A stretch of DNA of 64,000 bases from the NCBI RefSeq assembly GCF_014207955.1, contig NZ_JACHLK010000003.1, positions 124,001 to 188,000 of the forward strand, in the 5' to 3' direction. Each line of letters begins with the position of its first letter. Positions within the stretch are counted from its first letter, which is position 1. This document shows positions 1 to 9,853 of the stretch, in pieces. The notes under the pieces were generated by a model. The model was given only the letters and a program-made list of their open reading frames with translations. It had not been told where the DNA came from and searched no databases. The translations under genes were made by a program, and so were the position numbers. The DNA comes from Acidovorax soli. Lineage in GTDB: Bacteria > Pseudomonadota > Gammaproteobacteria > Burkholderiales > Burkholderiaceae_C.

Positions 1-1135
1 GCAGATCGTCCAGGAACTCCTCGGCGCTGGCATAGGGGTTCTGCGGCGCCACGGCATGGCGTGCCGCGTCGCCGCCGGTCAGCTCCTTGAGCGAGGCGGC
101 CAGGCGCGCATAGATGCCCGTGAGCGCTCGGCGGTAGGGCTCGTCCTGGCGGTGCTCGTTGGTGTCGGGCGAGCGCGCGGCCAGGGCCTCCATCTCGGCC
201 GAGACCTGCACCAGGCGCGCCGACAGCGACAGCTCGCCGCCCAGGTAGTGCACCTCGGTCAGGTAGTGGCGCAGGGCCACTTCGGCCTGGCGGCCCAGGG
301 CGTACTGCAGGGTCTGCGCGGTCACGTTGGGGTTGCCGTCGCGGTCGCCACCGATCCACTGGCCCATGCGCAGGAAGCTGTGCACCGGGTACTGGCCCAG
401 TTCGCTCTCCAGGTCGGCATAGATCTTGGGGATCTCGCGCAGGAAGGTGGCCTCGTAGTACGACAGCGCGTTCTCGATCTCGTCGGCCACGGTGAGCTTG
501 CTGTAGCGCAACAGGCGCGTCTGCCACAGCTGGGCCACGCGGGCGCGCAGTTGGGCCTCGTTGGCGGCCAGCTCGCGCGGGGTGAGCGCGTCCTTGGCGG
601 TGTTGTAGAGCTGGGCGCGCACCTGGATGTCGTCGCGCGCGGCCAGCAGCTGGGCGATGTCGCGCTCGGCGTCCAGAATGCTCTTGCGCTGCACCTCGGT
701 CGGGTGGGCGGTGAGCACCGGCGCCACATAGCTGCCGGCCAGGGTCTGCGAGATCGTCTTGGGCGCAATGCCGGCCCAGCGCAGGCGCGACAGGGCGACC
801 TCGATGCTGCCCTCCTGCGTGTCGCCCGCGCGCTCGTGCACGGCGCGGCGGCGAATGTGGTGGCGGTCCTCGGCCAGATTGGCCAGGTGGCTGAAGTAGG
901 TGAAGGCGCGGATCACGCTCACCGTCTGGTCGCCCGACAGGGACTTGAGCAGCTTCTTGAGCGCGCGGTCGGCCTCCTGGTCGGCGTCGCGGCGGAAGGC
1001 CACGGACAGCTTGCGCACCTGCTCCACGAGCTCGTAGGCGGCCACGCCCTCCTGGTCCCGGATCACGTCGCCCAGAATGCGGCCGAGCAGGCGGATGTCG
1101 TCAATCAGGGGCTGGTCCTTGTCGGATCGTCTCAT
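1..1135 (-). CDS. ppc: Phosphoenolpyruvate carboxylase, N-terminal part (cut by window edge)
   Basis: Cytosolic anaplerotic enzyme that carboxylates phosphoenolpyruvate to oxaloacetate. About 378 residues of the usual ~930 are present; the C-terminal part lies beyond the left edge. Reading the minus strand from the ATG (protein begins [10 protein letters not shown]) gives the PEPC signature [13 protein letters not shown], whose histidine (about residue 144) is the known catalytic one, and further on [11 protein letters not shown], another conserved PEPC block. It is divergent from hemC with about 90 bp between the starts, so the two promoters must sit in that gap. The frame is clean throughout. 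Family assignment is secure; only completeness is unknown. Confidence 0.95.
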   Translation of the reverse strand, partial: MRRSDKDQPLIDDIRLLGRILGDVIRDQEGVAAYELVEQVRKLSVAFRRDADQEADRALKKLLKSLSGDQTVSVIRAFTYFSHLANLAEDRHHIRRRAVHERAGDTQEGSIEVALSRLRWAGIAPKTISQTLAGSYVAPVLTAHPTEVQRKSILDAERDIAQLLAARDDIQVRAQLYNTAKDALTPRELAANEAQLRARVAQLWQTRLLRYSKLTVADEIENALSYYEATFLREIPKIYADLESELGQYPVHSFLRMGQWIGGDRDGNPNVTAQTLQYALGRQAEVALRHYLTEVHYLGGELSLSARLVQVSAEMEALAARSPDTNEHRQDEPYRRALTGIYARLAASLKELTGGDAARHAVAPQNPYASAEEFLDDL

Positions 1136-1227
1136 GCGTTGGGTCTCCGGGAATGGGGAAGGCCACTGCAGGCGTCCCCCTGCACCGGCCACGAGTGCGG
1201 GCGCATGCTAGCATCCAGCGCCCCTGA

Positions 1228-2211
1228 ATGATTACAAACAGGTTACGAATCTTGAGCTCCGCCGCGCCCTCCCTGACCCATCCCATCGTCATCGCCACGC
1301 GCGAAAGCCGCCTGGCCCTGTGGCAGGCCGAGCATGTGCAGGCCCTGCTGCAGGCCCGCGGCCACCAGGTGGAACTGCTGGGCATGACGACCAAGGGCGA
1401 CCAGATCCTGGACCGCTCCCTGTCCAAGGTGGGCGGCAAGGGCCTGTTCGTAAAGGAGCTCGAAGTGGCGCTGGAAGAAGGCCGCGCCCACATCGCCGTG
1501 CACTCGCTCAAGGACGTGCCCATGGAGCTGCCCGAGGGCTTTGCCCTGGCCTGCGTGATGGAGCGCGAGGACCCGCGCGACGCCTTCGTCTCGCCGCGCT
1601 ACGCATCTCTCGACGAACTGCCCCAGGGCGCCGTGGTCGGCACCTCCAGCCTGCGCCGCCAGGTGCTGCTGCAGGCCCTGCGGCCCGATCTGAAGATCGA
1701 ACCGCTGCGCGGCAACCTCGATACCCGCCTGCGCAAGCTCGATGAAGGCCAGTACGACGGCATCGTGCTCGCGGCCGCCGGCCTCAAGCGCCTGGGGCTG
1801 GAAGCACGCATCCGCACGGCCTTCGACGCCGCCACCATGCTGCCCGCCGCCGGCCAGGGTGCCCTGGGCATCGAGGTGCGCAGCGACCGGCAGGACCTGA
1901 TCGCCGCACTCGCGCCCCTGGCCCACCAGGCCACCTGGCTCACCGTGGCCGCCGAACGCGCCGTGAGCCGCGCCATGGGGGGCAGTTGCTCCATGCCGCT
2001 GGCAGCGCACGGCCGCCTGGGTGCCGACGGTACCCTGCAGCTTGACGCCGCCTGGGGAGACCCCGAGGATGCGCGCGCCCCGCTGGTGCGCGCCCAGGCA
2101 AGCGCCCCCGTGGCCACCCTGGCCCAGGCCGAAGCCCTGGGCGACGAGATCGCCCGGCGCCTGCGCGCAGGCGGCGCGCGCGGCATCGATCCCGCCTCTG
2201 CCAACCCCTGA
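1228..2211 (+). CDS. hemC: Hydroxymethylbilane synthase (porphobilinogen deaminase)
   Basis: Polymerises four porphobilinogens to hydroxymethylbilane in tetrapyrrole synthesis. Visible signatures are the N-terminal [19 protein letters not shown] (Asp96, the catalytic aspartate region), the [12 protein letters not shown] cofactor/substrate arginine block, and GGSCSMPL with Cys254, which carries the dipyrromethane cofactor. From this ATG the product is 327 aa, slightly long for the family. The first codons (ATT ACA AAC AGG TTA CGA) are unlike the G/C-rich usage that follows, so a TTG at 1252 with AGG nine bases upstream is a serious alternative start. The stop is one base before hemD, so this is the first gene of a hemCDXY operon. 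Confidence 0.95.
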   Translation: MITNRLRILSSAAPSLTHPIVIATRESRLALWQAEHVQALLQARGHQVELLGMTTKGDQILDRSLSKVGGKGLFVKELEVALEEGRAHIAVHSLKDVPMELPEGFALACVMEREDPRDAFVSPRYASLDELPQGAVVGTSSLRRQVLLQALRPDLKIEPLRGNLDTRLRKLDEGQYDGIVLAAAGLKRLGLEARIRTAFDAATMLPAAGQGALGIEVRSDRQDLIAALAPLAHQATWLTVAAERAVSRAMGGSCSMPLAAHGRLGADGTLQLDAAWGDPEDARAPLVRAQASAPVATLAQAEALGDEIARRLRAGGARGIDPASANP

Positions 2212-2212
2212 G

Positions 2213-3016
2213 ATGGCCACCACCCCGCCCAGGGTGATCGTCACGCGGCCCGAGCGCGAGGCGGTCCAGTGGGTGGCCCAGCTCAGCGCACGCGGTCTGG
2301 CGGCCACGGCCCTGCCGCTGATCGCCATCGGCCCCTGCTCCGACCCCGCAGCCCGGCAGGGCGTGGCCGCCGCGCACGCGCGCCTGGCCCAGGCCCCCGG
2401 CTACCGCGCGTTGATGTTCGTGAGCAGCAATGCCGCCCTGTATTTCCTGCCCGGGGCCCCACCCCTGCCGGCCGGCACCCGCGCCTGGGCCCCCGGCCCG
2501 GGCACCGCGCGGGCCCTGGTGGAGATGGGCGTGCCGCCCGCCGCCATCGACGGCCCCGCGGCCGATGCGCCGCAATTCGACTCCGAATCGCTCTGGCAGC
2601 AGGTCGGCGCCCAGGTGCGGGCGGGAGACCGCGTGCTCATCGTGCGCGGCCGCTCGGCCGGGGTGCATGAATCGTCCGAGGGCTCGGGCCGCGACTGGCT
2701 GGCGCGCCAGGTGCTCGCTGCAGGCGGCCAGGTGGACTGGGCCGTGGCCTATGAGCGCGGCGCCCCCCGCTTCACCCCCGACCAGGGTGCACTGGCCCGG
2801 GCCGCCGCCCAGGATGGGTCGCTGTGGCTGCTGAGCAGCTCCGAGGCCGTGGCCCACCTGGCCGAGGCCCTGCCCGGCCAGTCCTTTGCCGCGGCGCGGG
2901 CGCTGGCCACGCACCCGCGCATCGCGCAGACCGCACGGGCCATGGGCTTTGGCCATGTAAGCGAGTGTCGTCCAGCGCTGGAAGACGTGGTGGCCTCGAT
3001 AGAATCGGCCCCATGA
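2213..3016 (+). CDS. hemD: Uroporphyrinogen-III synthase
   Basis: Cyclises hydroxymethylbilane with ring-D inversion to uroporphyrinogen III. The 267-aa product begins MATTPPRVIVTRPEREAVQW, the typical HemD N-terminus (the ITRP-type strand after the start). The middle has a LMFVSSNAALYF segment matching the conserved phosphate-binding/first-lobe region of HemD, and a C-terminal SSSEAVAHL segment. HemD is poorly conserved in sequence, so the call leans on the N-terminal motif, the length and the position directly after hemC. Its TGA overlaps the hemX ATG (ATGA), indicating translational coupling. Confidence 0.9.
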   Translation: MATTPPRVIVTRPEREAVQWVAQLSARGLAATALPLIAIGPCSDPAARQGVAAAHARLAQAPGYRALMFVSSNAALYFLPGAPPLPAGTRAWAPGPGTARALVEMGVPPAAIDGPAADAPQFDSESLWQQVGAQVRAGDRVLIVRGRSAGVHESSEGSGRDWLARQVLAAGGQVDWAVAYERGAPRFTPDQGALARAAAQDGSLWLLSSSEAVAHLAEALPGQSFAAARALATHPRIAQTARAMGFGHVSECRPALEDVVASIESAP

Positions 3017-4101
3017 GTTCCGCGCCTCCCCACGACCTGCCCGCCGCAGCCCCTTCCAGCCCCGCCGCCACGGCGCACCAGCCCCCGGTGGTGGTGCGCG
3101 GCAGCAGCCTGCCCACCCTGCTGGCGGGCGTGCTGGCGGTGGCGGCCGTGGCCAGCAGCGGCCTGCTGTGGCAAAAGCTCAGCGTGATCCAGGAACAGCT
3201 GGCGCGCCAGTCGGCCGACTCCGGGGCCCTGGCCATCGAGGCGCGCACCATGGCGCGCCAGGCCGAAGAGCTGGTGCGCGAGACCGCGGCCCGCCTCTCG
3301 GTGACCGAAGCCCGCGTGGCCGAAGTGGCGCTGCAGCGCAGCCAGCTCGAAGAGCTGATGCAGAGCCTGTCGCGTTCGCGCGACGAAACCCTGGTGGTAG
3401 ACATCGAATCGGCGCTGCGCCTGGCGCAGCAGCAGGCCCAGCTCACCGGCAGCCTGGACCCGCTGCTGGCCGCCCTCAAGACCGCCGAGCAGCGCATCGA
3501 GCGCGCCGCCCAGCCGCGCCTGACCCCCGTGCAGCGCGCCATCGGCCGCGACATCGAACGCATCAACCGCGCCCAGGTGACCGACACGGCCGGCCTGCTG
3601 GCCCGGCTGGACGACCTGGTGCGCCAGGTGGACGAGCTGCCCGTGCTCAACGCCGTGGCCCAGGCCGCGGCCAGCAAGCGCTTGATCGCAACAGCCCCGA
3701 GCGGCGCCGCGCCCAGTGCGGATACGCCCTGGTGGCAGGCCACGCTGCAGCGCAGCTGGGAGGTGGTGCGCGACGAGGCCCGCAGCCTGGTGCGCGTGAG
3801 CCGTGTGGACCAGCCCGAAGCCGTGCTGCTCGCGCCCGAGCAGACCTTCTTCCTACGCGAGAACCTCAAGCTCAAGCTGCTCAATGCGCGCCTGGGCGTG
3901 CTGGCCCGCCAGTTCGACTCGGCCCGCGCCGACCTGGCCGCCGCCACCACCGCCGTCAACAAGTACTTCGACCCGGCCTCGCGCCGCACGCAGACGGCGG
4001 CCACGGTGCTGCAGCAGGCCCAAGCCGGCATGAAGGCGGCCGAGCTGCCGCGCCCCGATGAAACCCTCTCTGCCCTGGCCACGGCCGCGGCGGGGCGCTG
4101 A
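3013..4101 (+). CDS. hemX: HemX-like membrane protein of the heme operon
   Basis: Product of 362 aa: a Pro/Ala-rich cytoplasmic N-terminus, one membrane segment (about residues 33-53, hydrophobic LLAGVLAVAAVASSGLLW), then a long helical, coiled-coil-rich domain with many Gln/Glu/Arg (SVIQEQLARQ onward). This is the HemX (Pfam HemX) architecture. The family is often annotated as uroporphyrinogen-III C-methyltransferase, but no methyltransferase motif is visible and the biochemical role is unsettled. It overlaps hemD by four bases and is followed after 18 bases by hemY. Probably a membrane-anchored accessory of heme synthesis. Confidence 0.88.
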   Translation: MSSAPPHDLPAAAPSSPAATAHQPPVVVRGSSLPTLLAGVLAVAAVASSGLLWQKLSVIQEQLARQSADSGALAIEARTMARQAEELVRETAARLSVTEARVAEVALQRSQLEELMQSLSRSRDETLVVDIESALRLAQQQAQLTGSLDPLLAALKTAEQRIERAAQPRLTPVQRAIGRDIERINRAQVTDTAGLLARLDDLVRQVDELPVLNAVAQAAASKRLIATAPSGAAPSADTPWWQATLQRSWEVVRDEARSLVRVSRVDQPEAVLLAPEQTFFLRENLKLKLLNARLGVLARQFDSARADLAAATTAVNKYFDPASRRTQTAATVLQQAQAGMKAAELPRPDETLSALATAAAGR

Positions 4102-4119
4102 GGCAAAGGGGCAGCACGC

Positions 4120-5397
4120 ATGCGCGCAGCACTCTGGCTCCTGGCGTTGTTTGGCGTGGCCGTGGCGGCTGCGCTGTTTGCGGGCAACAACCAGGGCACC
4201 GTCACCCTCTACTGGCCCCCGTACCGGGTCGACCTGTCGCTGAACCTGGTGGTGCTGGTGCTCGTGGGCGGCTTCGTCACCGTGTATGCCGCGCTGCGTG
4301 CGCTGGCCGCACTGCTGGAGCTGCCGCACCAGGCACGCCGCTGGCGCGTGCAGCAAAAGGAACGCGCCATGCACAGCGCGCTGCTGGACGCCATGACGCA
4401 CCTGCTGGGCGGGCGCTTCATTCGCTCACGCAAGGCTGCCGTGGCCGCGCTGGCCCAGGAAAACGCCCTGGCCGCCGCGGGCGAAACGGTGCCGCACAGC
4501 CACCAGCTGCGCTCCCTGGCCCACCTGGTGGCAGCCGAGGGCTCGCACGCCCTGCAGGACACCGCCACGCGCGACAGCCACCTGCAGCGCGCACTCGAAG
4601 ACGCGCCCGCACGCGGTACCGCGCTGGAGCAGGAGCTGCGCGAAGGCGCCCAGATGCGCGCCGCGCGCTGGACCCTGGACGACCGCGATGCCGAGGCCAC
4701 CCTCGAATGGCTCGCCGCCCTGCCCCAGGGCGCGGCCCGGCGCACGCTGGCGCTGCGCATCAAGCTCAAGGCTACACGCCTGGCCCGCCACACCCAGGAG
4801 GCGCTGGACACGGCCCGCCTGCTGGCCAAGCACCGGGCCTTCTCGCCAGCCGCCGCACAGAGCATCGTGCGCGGCCTGGCCACCGAACTGATCCAGAGCG
4901 CCCACGACACGGCGCAGCTGCGCCGCGTCTGGGACGACCTGGAGGCCGCCGAGCGCAAGATGCCCGAGCTGGCCATCCAGGCCGCGCAGCGCATGGCTGC
5001 CCTGGGTGGCGATGCGAGCCAGGTGCGCGCCTGGCTGCTGCCGGTGTGGGAGCGCATGCTGGAGTTGCCCGACGCCCTGGCCGAGCAGCATGCGCTCAAG
5101 CTGGTGCGCGCGCTCGAATCCGGCCTGGACACCGTGGACGCGCCCTGGCTGGCACGCATCGAGGCGGCCCAGCAGGCCAACCCGCGCGACGCACGCCTGC
5201 AGTACCTGGCCGGCATGGCCTGCCTCAAGCGCCAGCTCTGGGGCAAGGCCCAGCAACTGCTGACCCAGGCCGCCCAGCAGCTCTCCGACGCCAGCCTGCG
5301 CGCCAGCGCCTGGCGCTACCTGGCCGAGCTGGCCGAGCAGCGCGGCGATGAACCCGCCGCCGCCGAGGCCTGGAAGAAGGCCGCGCTCGCACGCTGA
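4120..5397 (+). CDS. hemY: HemY-like TPR membrane protein
   Basis: Product of 425 aa. Two N-terminal membrane segments (about residues 4-22 and 41-64) are followed by the HemY_N motif region with RRWRVQQKER and an alpha-helical TPR-like repeat domain ending in WRYLAELAEQRGDEPAAAEAWKKAA. This is the proteobacterial HemY of the hemCDXY operon, not the oxygen-dependent protoporphyrinogen oxidase that shares the name in Gram-positives. It is the last gene of the operon; the next gene is convergent. Function in heme metabolism is inferred from linkage, since no catalytic motif is seen. Confidence 0.9.
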   Translation: MRAALWLLALFGVAVAAALFAGNNQGTVTLYWPPYRVDLSLNLVVLVLVGGFVTVYAALRALAALLELPHQARRWRVQQKERAMHSALLDAMTHLLGGRFIRSRKAAVAALAQENALAAAGETVPHSHQLRSLAHLVAAEGSHALQDTATRDSHLQRALEDAPARGTALEQELREGAQMRAARWTLDDRDAEATLEWLAALPQGAARRTLALRIKLKATRLARHTQEALDTARLLAKHRAFSPAAAQSIVRGLATELIQSAHDTAQLRRVWDDLEAAERKMPELAIQAAQRMAALGGDASQVRAWLLPVWERMLELPDALAEQHALKLVRALESGLDTVDAPWLARIEAAQQANPRDARLQYLAGMACLKRQLWGKAQQLLTQAAQQLSDASLRASAWRYLAELAEQRGDEPAAAEAWKKAALAR

Positions 5398-5434
5398 GCG
5401 GCCCGCGTCCCGGAGGGAGGGCGCAGCGACGCGC

Positions 5435-8152
5435 TCAGGGCCTGCGGCCTGCGGCCCCCGCGCTGGCGGATTTGGCCGCGCGCTCCAGCTTGGCAAGCAC
5501 GCTCTTGGGCACCAGGTCGGCCAGGGTACCTCCTTCACGGTCTACCACGTCGATGCGCGCGCCCTGCGCGACCAGGCGCTCGGCGCAGTCGCGGATGCGC
5601 TCGCGGTGCACCTTGTCCTCCACCCAGTTGGCGGAATGGGGTGTTGAAGCCAGCAGGTAGTGCAGTGCGGGAACGCCCTTGGCGTCGAGCGCATTGAGGT
5701 CCAGCGGCGTGTGCTCCACGAGGTACTGCAGCGTCTCCACGCTGCCATGCCGTGCGGCCATGTGCAGCAGGCCCAGGCCGCCTTCGGTGCGGGCATCCAG
5801 GGAGGCGCCCAGGCCCGCCAGGCGGCGCAGCATGTCCAGCCGGTTGTAGAGCGCGGCCCACAGCAAGGGGGTGCTGGCGCCCAGGCCGTCCTGCTCCTGC
5901 GCCGACAGGCCTTCGAGGGAGGGCTCGCAGGCAAGTACCCGTTCCAGGCCGGGAGCGTCGCCCTGCTCGATGGCGTGAAAAAGGGCCAGGGGATAGCGGC
6001 CCGCCCGCGCGCCATGGTGGCGCAACAGCTCGGCCATGGCGGGGTCGAAGGCCAAGTCCAGCGGTTGTGCGCCTTCATCGTTCTCCGCGTTGGGCATGGC
6101 GCCGCCCAGCAGCAGCATGTCGACCAGCGCGCGGTAGTCGGCCTCCACCACGGACTGGGCTTCGGAGCTGCCCGCGGGCTCCGAGTACAGGGCCGCACGC
6201 AGCACGGTGTGCAACGGCGTTTCTCTCCAGGTGCCACCCTTGTGGTTGAGTGTGGCGCTGCCCAGTTCCAGCAGCCGCGCCACCAGCGGCTGGTAGGCCG
6301 CCACCCGCGGGCGCTCCGCAGTGTCATAGCGGCTGCGGCGCGTGGCGTCGAGCAGGCGGTGCAGCGTGCTTCTCTGGCTGTCGTAGTCGTCCTCGCTGAT
6401 GTACTCGGCATCGGCGCTGTCGGCGCTTGCCAGCAACTGTGCAATGCCATCGAGTTCGGCCTGGGTCTTGCCCACCTCCTTGCACTGCATGTACAGGGCC
6501 GCACCCAGTGCTGACCGGGCGGCCTGGGCTTTCGGCTTGGGCTTGGCCTTCCCGGACAAGAGGCCGGCCAGGCCATGGATCCAGCTGCGGCGCTCGTCCT
6601 GCGCCGCCTGCTGCTTCGCGGTAGAAGGCTGCGGCTGCGCGGGCGCCCGGTCCGGGCGCTTCATGGCCTCGACCAGCATGGCGATGGCCTGCGGATCCTT
6701 GCACATCGCCAGCGGTGTCGCGCCAGGGGCCGGCTGGGCATGGGGATCCGCCCCATGGCGCAGCAGCGCGGCAATGGTGTCGAGCATGCCCTGCCGCCGT
6801 GCGGCCTGGGCACCGTCCTCCTCGTCTGCACGGGGGCTTGCGCACCGGCCCAGGCCCTCCACCGCAGAATGCAGCGCCGTCAGGTACTGCGTGTTGCGTC
6901 CCGCCACATCGGCTCCGCGCGCCACCAGCAGGTCGACCATCGCGGCGCTGCGGCATTGCTGCAAGGGGAAGCTGAAGAAATCGAAGGGGCCGTCCTTGCC
7001 GATGCCGTTGGGCGAGGCCCCGTGGTCCAGCAACGCAGTGCACAGGGCCAGGTCGTCTTTCCCCACGGCTTCGTACAGCGCGGTGCTCTGGCTGGAATCG
7101 ACCAGCACATTGGGGTCGGCGCCCTGCTCCAGCAGGTAGCGCGCCACGTCGCCGTGGCCGTTCTCCAGCGCCACGTACAGCGGGGTGTGGGTCTGCTGGA
7201 TGATCACGGTCTCGCTGCCCTTGGCGTTCAGGTTCGCCTTGTGCTCCACCAGGCAGCGCACGATGTCGAGATCGCCCGTCTGCGCAGCCCAGTGCAGCGG
7301 CGTGAAGCTGTAGACGTTGCGCGCACTGGGCTTGGCCTTGGCGGCCAGCAAGGCCTGCACGGTGGCCAGGCTGCCGCTGCCGGCCGCCTTGTGCAGGGGC
7401 CGGTTGCCGCGCCGGCCGGCCAGCTCGGGGTCCACGCCATGCGCCAGCAGGGCGCGCACGATGTCGGCGGCCCCCTTGTCGGCATACACATGCAGGCTGT
7501 GGTCGCCACTCTTGAATGCCACGTCCCAGGCCATGCCGGGGCAGTGCGCGCGCATGTGCTGGAACAGTGCCAGGCTGGTGACCAGGTCCACCGGGCGGTA
7601 GCCGTTCTGGGTTGGCAGGTCGGGGGCCAGGCCGGTGCGCTCGCGCACCATGTCGTACAGCCCCAGATCGTTGGAGCGGGCCGCCCAGTGCAGGCAGGTG
7701 ATGCCCTCCTGGCTCGTGTGGTCGAGGGTGTGGCCCGCATCAAGGAAACGCTGCACCCAGGCCATGTCGCCGCAAGCCAGCACCCGGTCGAACACGCGCA
7801 CGCCCGTGTGGCTGGCCGCATGCGGCGAAGCGCCGGCATCGAGCAGCACCTGGGCCAGTGCCAGATTGCGCTGTTCCAGGGCCTTGGCGAGGGCCGTGGC
7901 ACCGTGGGTACCAGGGCGGTCCACCGGCGCCCCCGCCGCCAGCAGGCATTGCGCAATCTCCAGGGCCTGGGTGCCCGCCAGCGCCGCCGCCTGCACCAGC
8001 GGCGGATCCAGGTCCCCCTTGTGGGCGCCCCCGGCATCCAGCAGCCCGGGCAGGTGGGCGGCATTCCGGTCCAGGAAGCGCCGCACGGCGGGCAGGTCGG
8101 CTTTGCCGATGTGGCGGTTCAGGTCGATCTGGCGTTGGACGGTTTCGCTCAT
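5435..8152 (-). CDS. Large ankyrin-repeat protein
   Basis: Product of 905 aa built almost entirely of ankyrin repeats. Motifs such as NRPLHKAAGSGSLATVQALL, FTPLHWAAQTGDLDIVRCLV, THTPLYVALENGHGDVARYL and GLGLLHMAARHGSVETLQYL recur at about 33-residue spacing. A non-repeat, Lys/Gln-rich linker lies at roughly residues 510-545 (KRPDRAPAQPQPSTAKQQ). No signal peptide or membrane segment is evident, so it is probably cytosolic and acts by protein-protein binding. The partner is unknown. It is a single gene convergent with hemY, with about 37 bp between the stops and 435 bp upstream to the next gene. Composition matches the chromosome. Confidence 0.9.
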   Translation of the reverse strand: MSETVQRQIDLNRHIGKADLPAVRRFLDRNAAHLPGLLDAGGAHKGDLDPPLVQAAALAGTQALEIAQCLLAAGAPVDRPGTHGATALAKALEQRNLALAQVLLDAGASPHAASHTGVRVFDRVLACGDMAWVQRFLDAGHTLDHTSQEGITCLHWAARSNDLGLYDMVRERTGLAPDLPTQNGYRPVDLVTSLALFQHMRAHCPGMAWDVAFKSGDHSLHVYADKGAADIVRALLAHGVDPELAGRRGNRPLHKAAGSGSLATVQALLAAKAKPSARNVYSFTPLHWAAQTGDLDIVRCLVEHKANLNAKGSETVIIQQTHTPLYVALENGHGDVARYLLEQGADPNVLVDSSQSTALYEAVGKDDLALCTALLDHGASPNGIGKDGPFDFFSFPLQQCRSAAMVDLLVARGADVAGRNTQYLTALHSAVEGLGRCASPRADEEDGAQAARRQGMLDTIAALLRHGADPHAQPAPGATPLAMCKDPQAIAMLVEAMKRPDRAPAQPQPSTAKQQAAQDERRSWIHGLAGLLSGKAKPKPKAQAARSALGAALYMQCKEVGKTQAELDGIAQLLASADSADAEYISEDDYDSQRSTLHRLLDATRRSRYDTAERPRVAAYQPLVARLLELGSATLNHKGGTWRETPLHTVLRAALYSEPAGSSEAQSVVEADYRALVDMLLLGGAMPNAENDEGAQPLDLAFDPAMAELLRHHGARAGRYPLALFHAIEQGDAPGLERVLACEPSLEGLSAQEQDGLGASTPLLWAALYNRLDMLRRLAGLGASLDARTEGGLGLLHMAARHGSVETLQYLVEHTPLDLNALDAKGVPALHYLLASTPHSANWVEDKVHRERIRDCAERLVAQGARIDVVDREGGTLADLVPKSVLAKLERAAKSASAGAAGRRP

Positions 8153-8587
8153 GGAGTTCAGGGGCTTTCACAAAGGGAATGGTGCGGCGTGCACGAACCC
8201 GGCACGCTCCCATGGCACGGAAGGAGTCCGGCCCGGGTGCAGCGGGGCATTGTCAGCCGGTCACCGCGGTCGCCTGCAACCGTGGTGCGGAAAACCGGAA
8301 AAAATGCCGCTTTGGGGCGATGCACGAACCCATTCTGCGGTGGCTCCAAGGGGGAATTCAACCGCTGAGCGCCAGCCTTCGACCGCCTGTCCATTTGCGC
8401 AGATTTTTTCCAACATTGGGGAACTTTGAGCGCACAGGCCCTATCGATTCAGTTTTTTTGAATTGAAGCATCAATCCTGCTGAAGCCGAAGGCCCTGTCC
8501 GCTTTCTACACTGCGCTCACGGCGAGCCCCATGTGCCCACGGCACAGCGGGAACGGCGTGCCCATACCCCCACCGCCCACGACCACC
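8153..8587. other. Intergenic region between ankyrin gene and cytochrome b561
   Basis: No convincing gene. The stretch 8401-8470 is locally AT-rich (a run of seven T followed by GAATTGAAG), unlike the flanks, and probably contains promoters for one or both divergent genes. I could not place -35/-10 boxes with confidence. Confidence 0.4.
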
Positions 8588-9163
8588 ATGCCCTCGCCCA
8601 CACCGCCCACCGCCAGCCGACCGGCCCGCTACACCCGCACCGCCATGCTGATGCACTGGGTTCTGGGCCTGGCCCTGATCGGCGCCTTCTGCGTCGGCCT
8701 GTACATGACCAGCCTGCCCTTCTCGCCCGCGCGCCTGAAGCTCTACAACTGGCACAAGTGGGCCGGCATCACCATCCTCGCGCTGTCCGTGCTGCGCCTC
8801 CTGTGGCGCGCCACACACCGCCCGCCGGCCCTGCCGGCCGCCATGGTGCAGGCCATGCCGCGCTGGCAGACCCTGGCGCACCACGCCACGCACGGCCTGC
8901 TGTATGTGCTGTTCCTGGCCGTGCCGCTGATCGGCTGGGCCTACAGCTCGGCTGCGGGCTTTCCCATCGTCTTCCTGGGCCTGTGGCAGTTGCCCGACTT
9001 CGTGCCCGTGGACAAGGAGCTGGCCGAGGCCATCAAGCCCTGGCACCTGTACAGCGCCTGCACCATGGCCGCCCTCGTGGTGCTGCATGTGGCTGCCGCG
9101 CTCAAGCACCAGTTCATCGACCGCGACGGCCTGATCGCCCGCATGCTGCCCGGCCCGCGCTGA
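8588..9163 (+). CDS. Cytochrome b561 family protein
   Basis: Di-heme membrane cytochrome of about 191 aa with four hydrophobic helices. Histidines sit where the family places heme ligands: MLMHWVLG near the start, NWHKWAGI in helix 2, HHATHGLLY in helix 3 and VVLHVAAALKHQF in helix 4. It is followed after 56 bp by two YceI proteins, the YceJ-YceI pairing seen in many proteobacteria. The family transfers electrons at the inner membrane, possibly involving quinone. An in-frame ATG at 8531 would add 19 Pro/Thr-rich residues; neither start has a clear ribosome binding site, and the shorter one was chosen because it sits close to helix 1. Confidence 0.88.
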   Translation: MPSPTPPTASRPARYTRTAMLMHWVLGLALIGAFCVGLYMTSLPFSPARLKLYNWHKWAGITILALSVLRLLWRATHRPPALPAAMVQAMPRWQTLAHHATHGLLYVLFLAVPLIGWAYSSAAGFPIVFLGLWQLPDFVPVDKELAEAIKPWHLYSACTMAALVVLHVAAALKHQFIDRDGLIARMLPGPR

Positions 9164-9219
9164 GCGCGCCCCACTCCCTCCGTATCCGTATCCGCACATC
9201 CCCTTTTCCAGGAGCCTTC

Positions 9220-9792
9220 ATGAACGCATCTTCCTTCGTCTCGAGCCTCGTGCTGGGCGCCGCCGTGCTGGCCGCGCCGGCCGCCTTCGCACAGCAGCAA
9301 CTGGTGCCTGCACAAAGCGAGCTGCAGTTCACCGCGCGCCAGATGGGCGTGCCGCTCGAAGGCCATTTCAAGAAGTTCGATGCCAAGGTGGCCTTCGACC
9401 CCGCCAAGCCCGACACCAGCAAGATCAGCTTCACCGTGGACACCGGCAGCGCCACGCTGGGCTCGCGCGAGACCGACGCCGAGCTGCCCAAGCCCACCTG
9501 GTTCAACGTGCCCAAGTTCCCGCAGGCCGCGTTCGAGTCCACCACCATCAAGGCGCTGGGCGGCGGCAAGTTCGAGGTGGCCGGCAAGCTCACCATCAAG
9601 GGCAATGCACAGAACGTGGTCGTGCCCGTGACGCTGGCCCAGAGCGGCGCCACCACCACGGCCACCGGCACCCTACCCATCAAGCGCCTGGCCTTCAAGA
9701 TCGGCGAGAACGAGTGGGCCGACACCTCCATGGTGGCCGACGACGTGACCGTCAAGTTCAAGCTCGCGCTGACCGGCGTGGCCAAGCTCTGA
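9220..9792 (+). CDS. YceI family periplasmic lipid-binding protein (copy 1)
   Basis: Product of 190 aa with a classic signal peptide (hydrophobic core VLGAAVLAAPAAFA, cleavage before QQQ) and the YceI beta-barrel pattern: SELQFTARQMGVPLEGHFKK, then SFTVDTGSATLGSRETD. YceI proteins form a lipocalin-like barrel that binds an isoprenoid (polyprenyl/quinone) chain in the periplasm. A good ribosome binding site (AGGAG) lies 6 bases before the ATG. It is followed by a second YceI gene; both probably work with the upstream cytochrome b561. The ligand is inferred from the family and is not visible in the sequence. Confidence 0.92.
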   Translation: MNASSFVSSLVLGAAVLAAPAAFAQQQLVPAQSELQFTARQMGVPLEGHFKKFDAKVAFDPAKPDTSKISFTVDTGSATLGSRETDAELPKPTWFNVPKFPQAAFESTTIKALGGGKFEVAGKLTIKGNAQNVVVPVTLAQSGATTTATGTLPIKRLAFKIGENEWADTSMVADDVTVKFKLALTGVAKL

Positions 9793-9853
9793 TCACCCCC
9801 TTTCCTTTCGCGTTCCCTTTCCTTTGACCCTTCCTTTTTCAGGAGTTGTTTAC

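Noticed and set aside
3013..4101. Uroporphyrinogen-III C-methyltransferase
   Set aside because: This name is often given to HemX, but the protein is a membrane-anchored coiled-coil without SAM-binding motifs.
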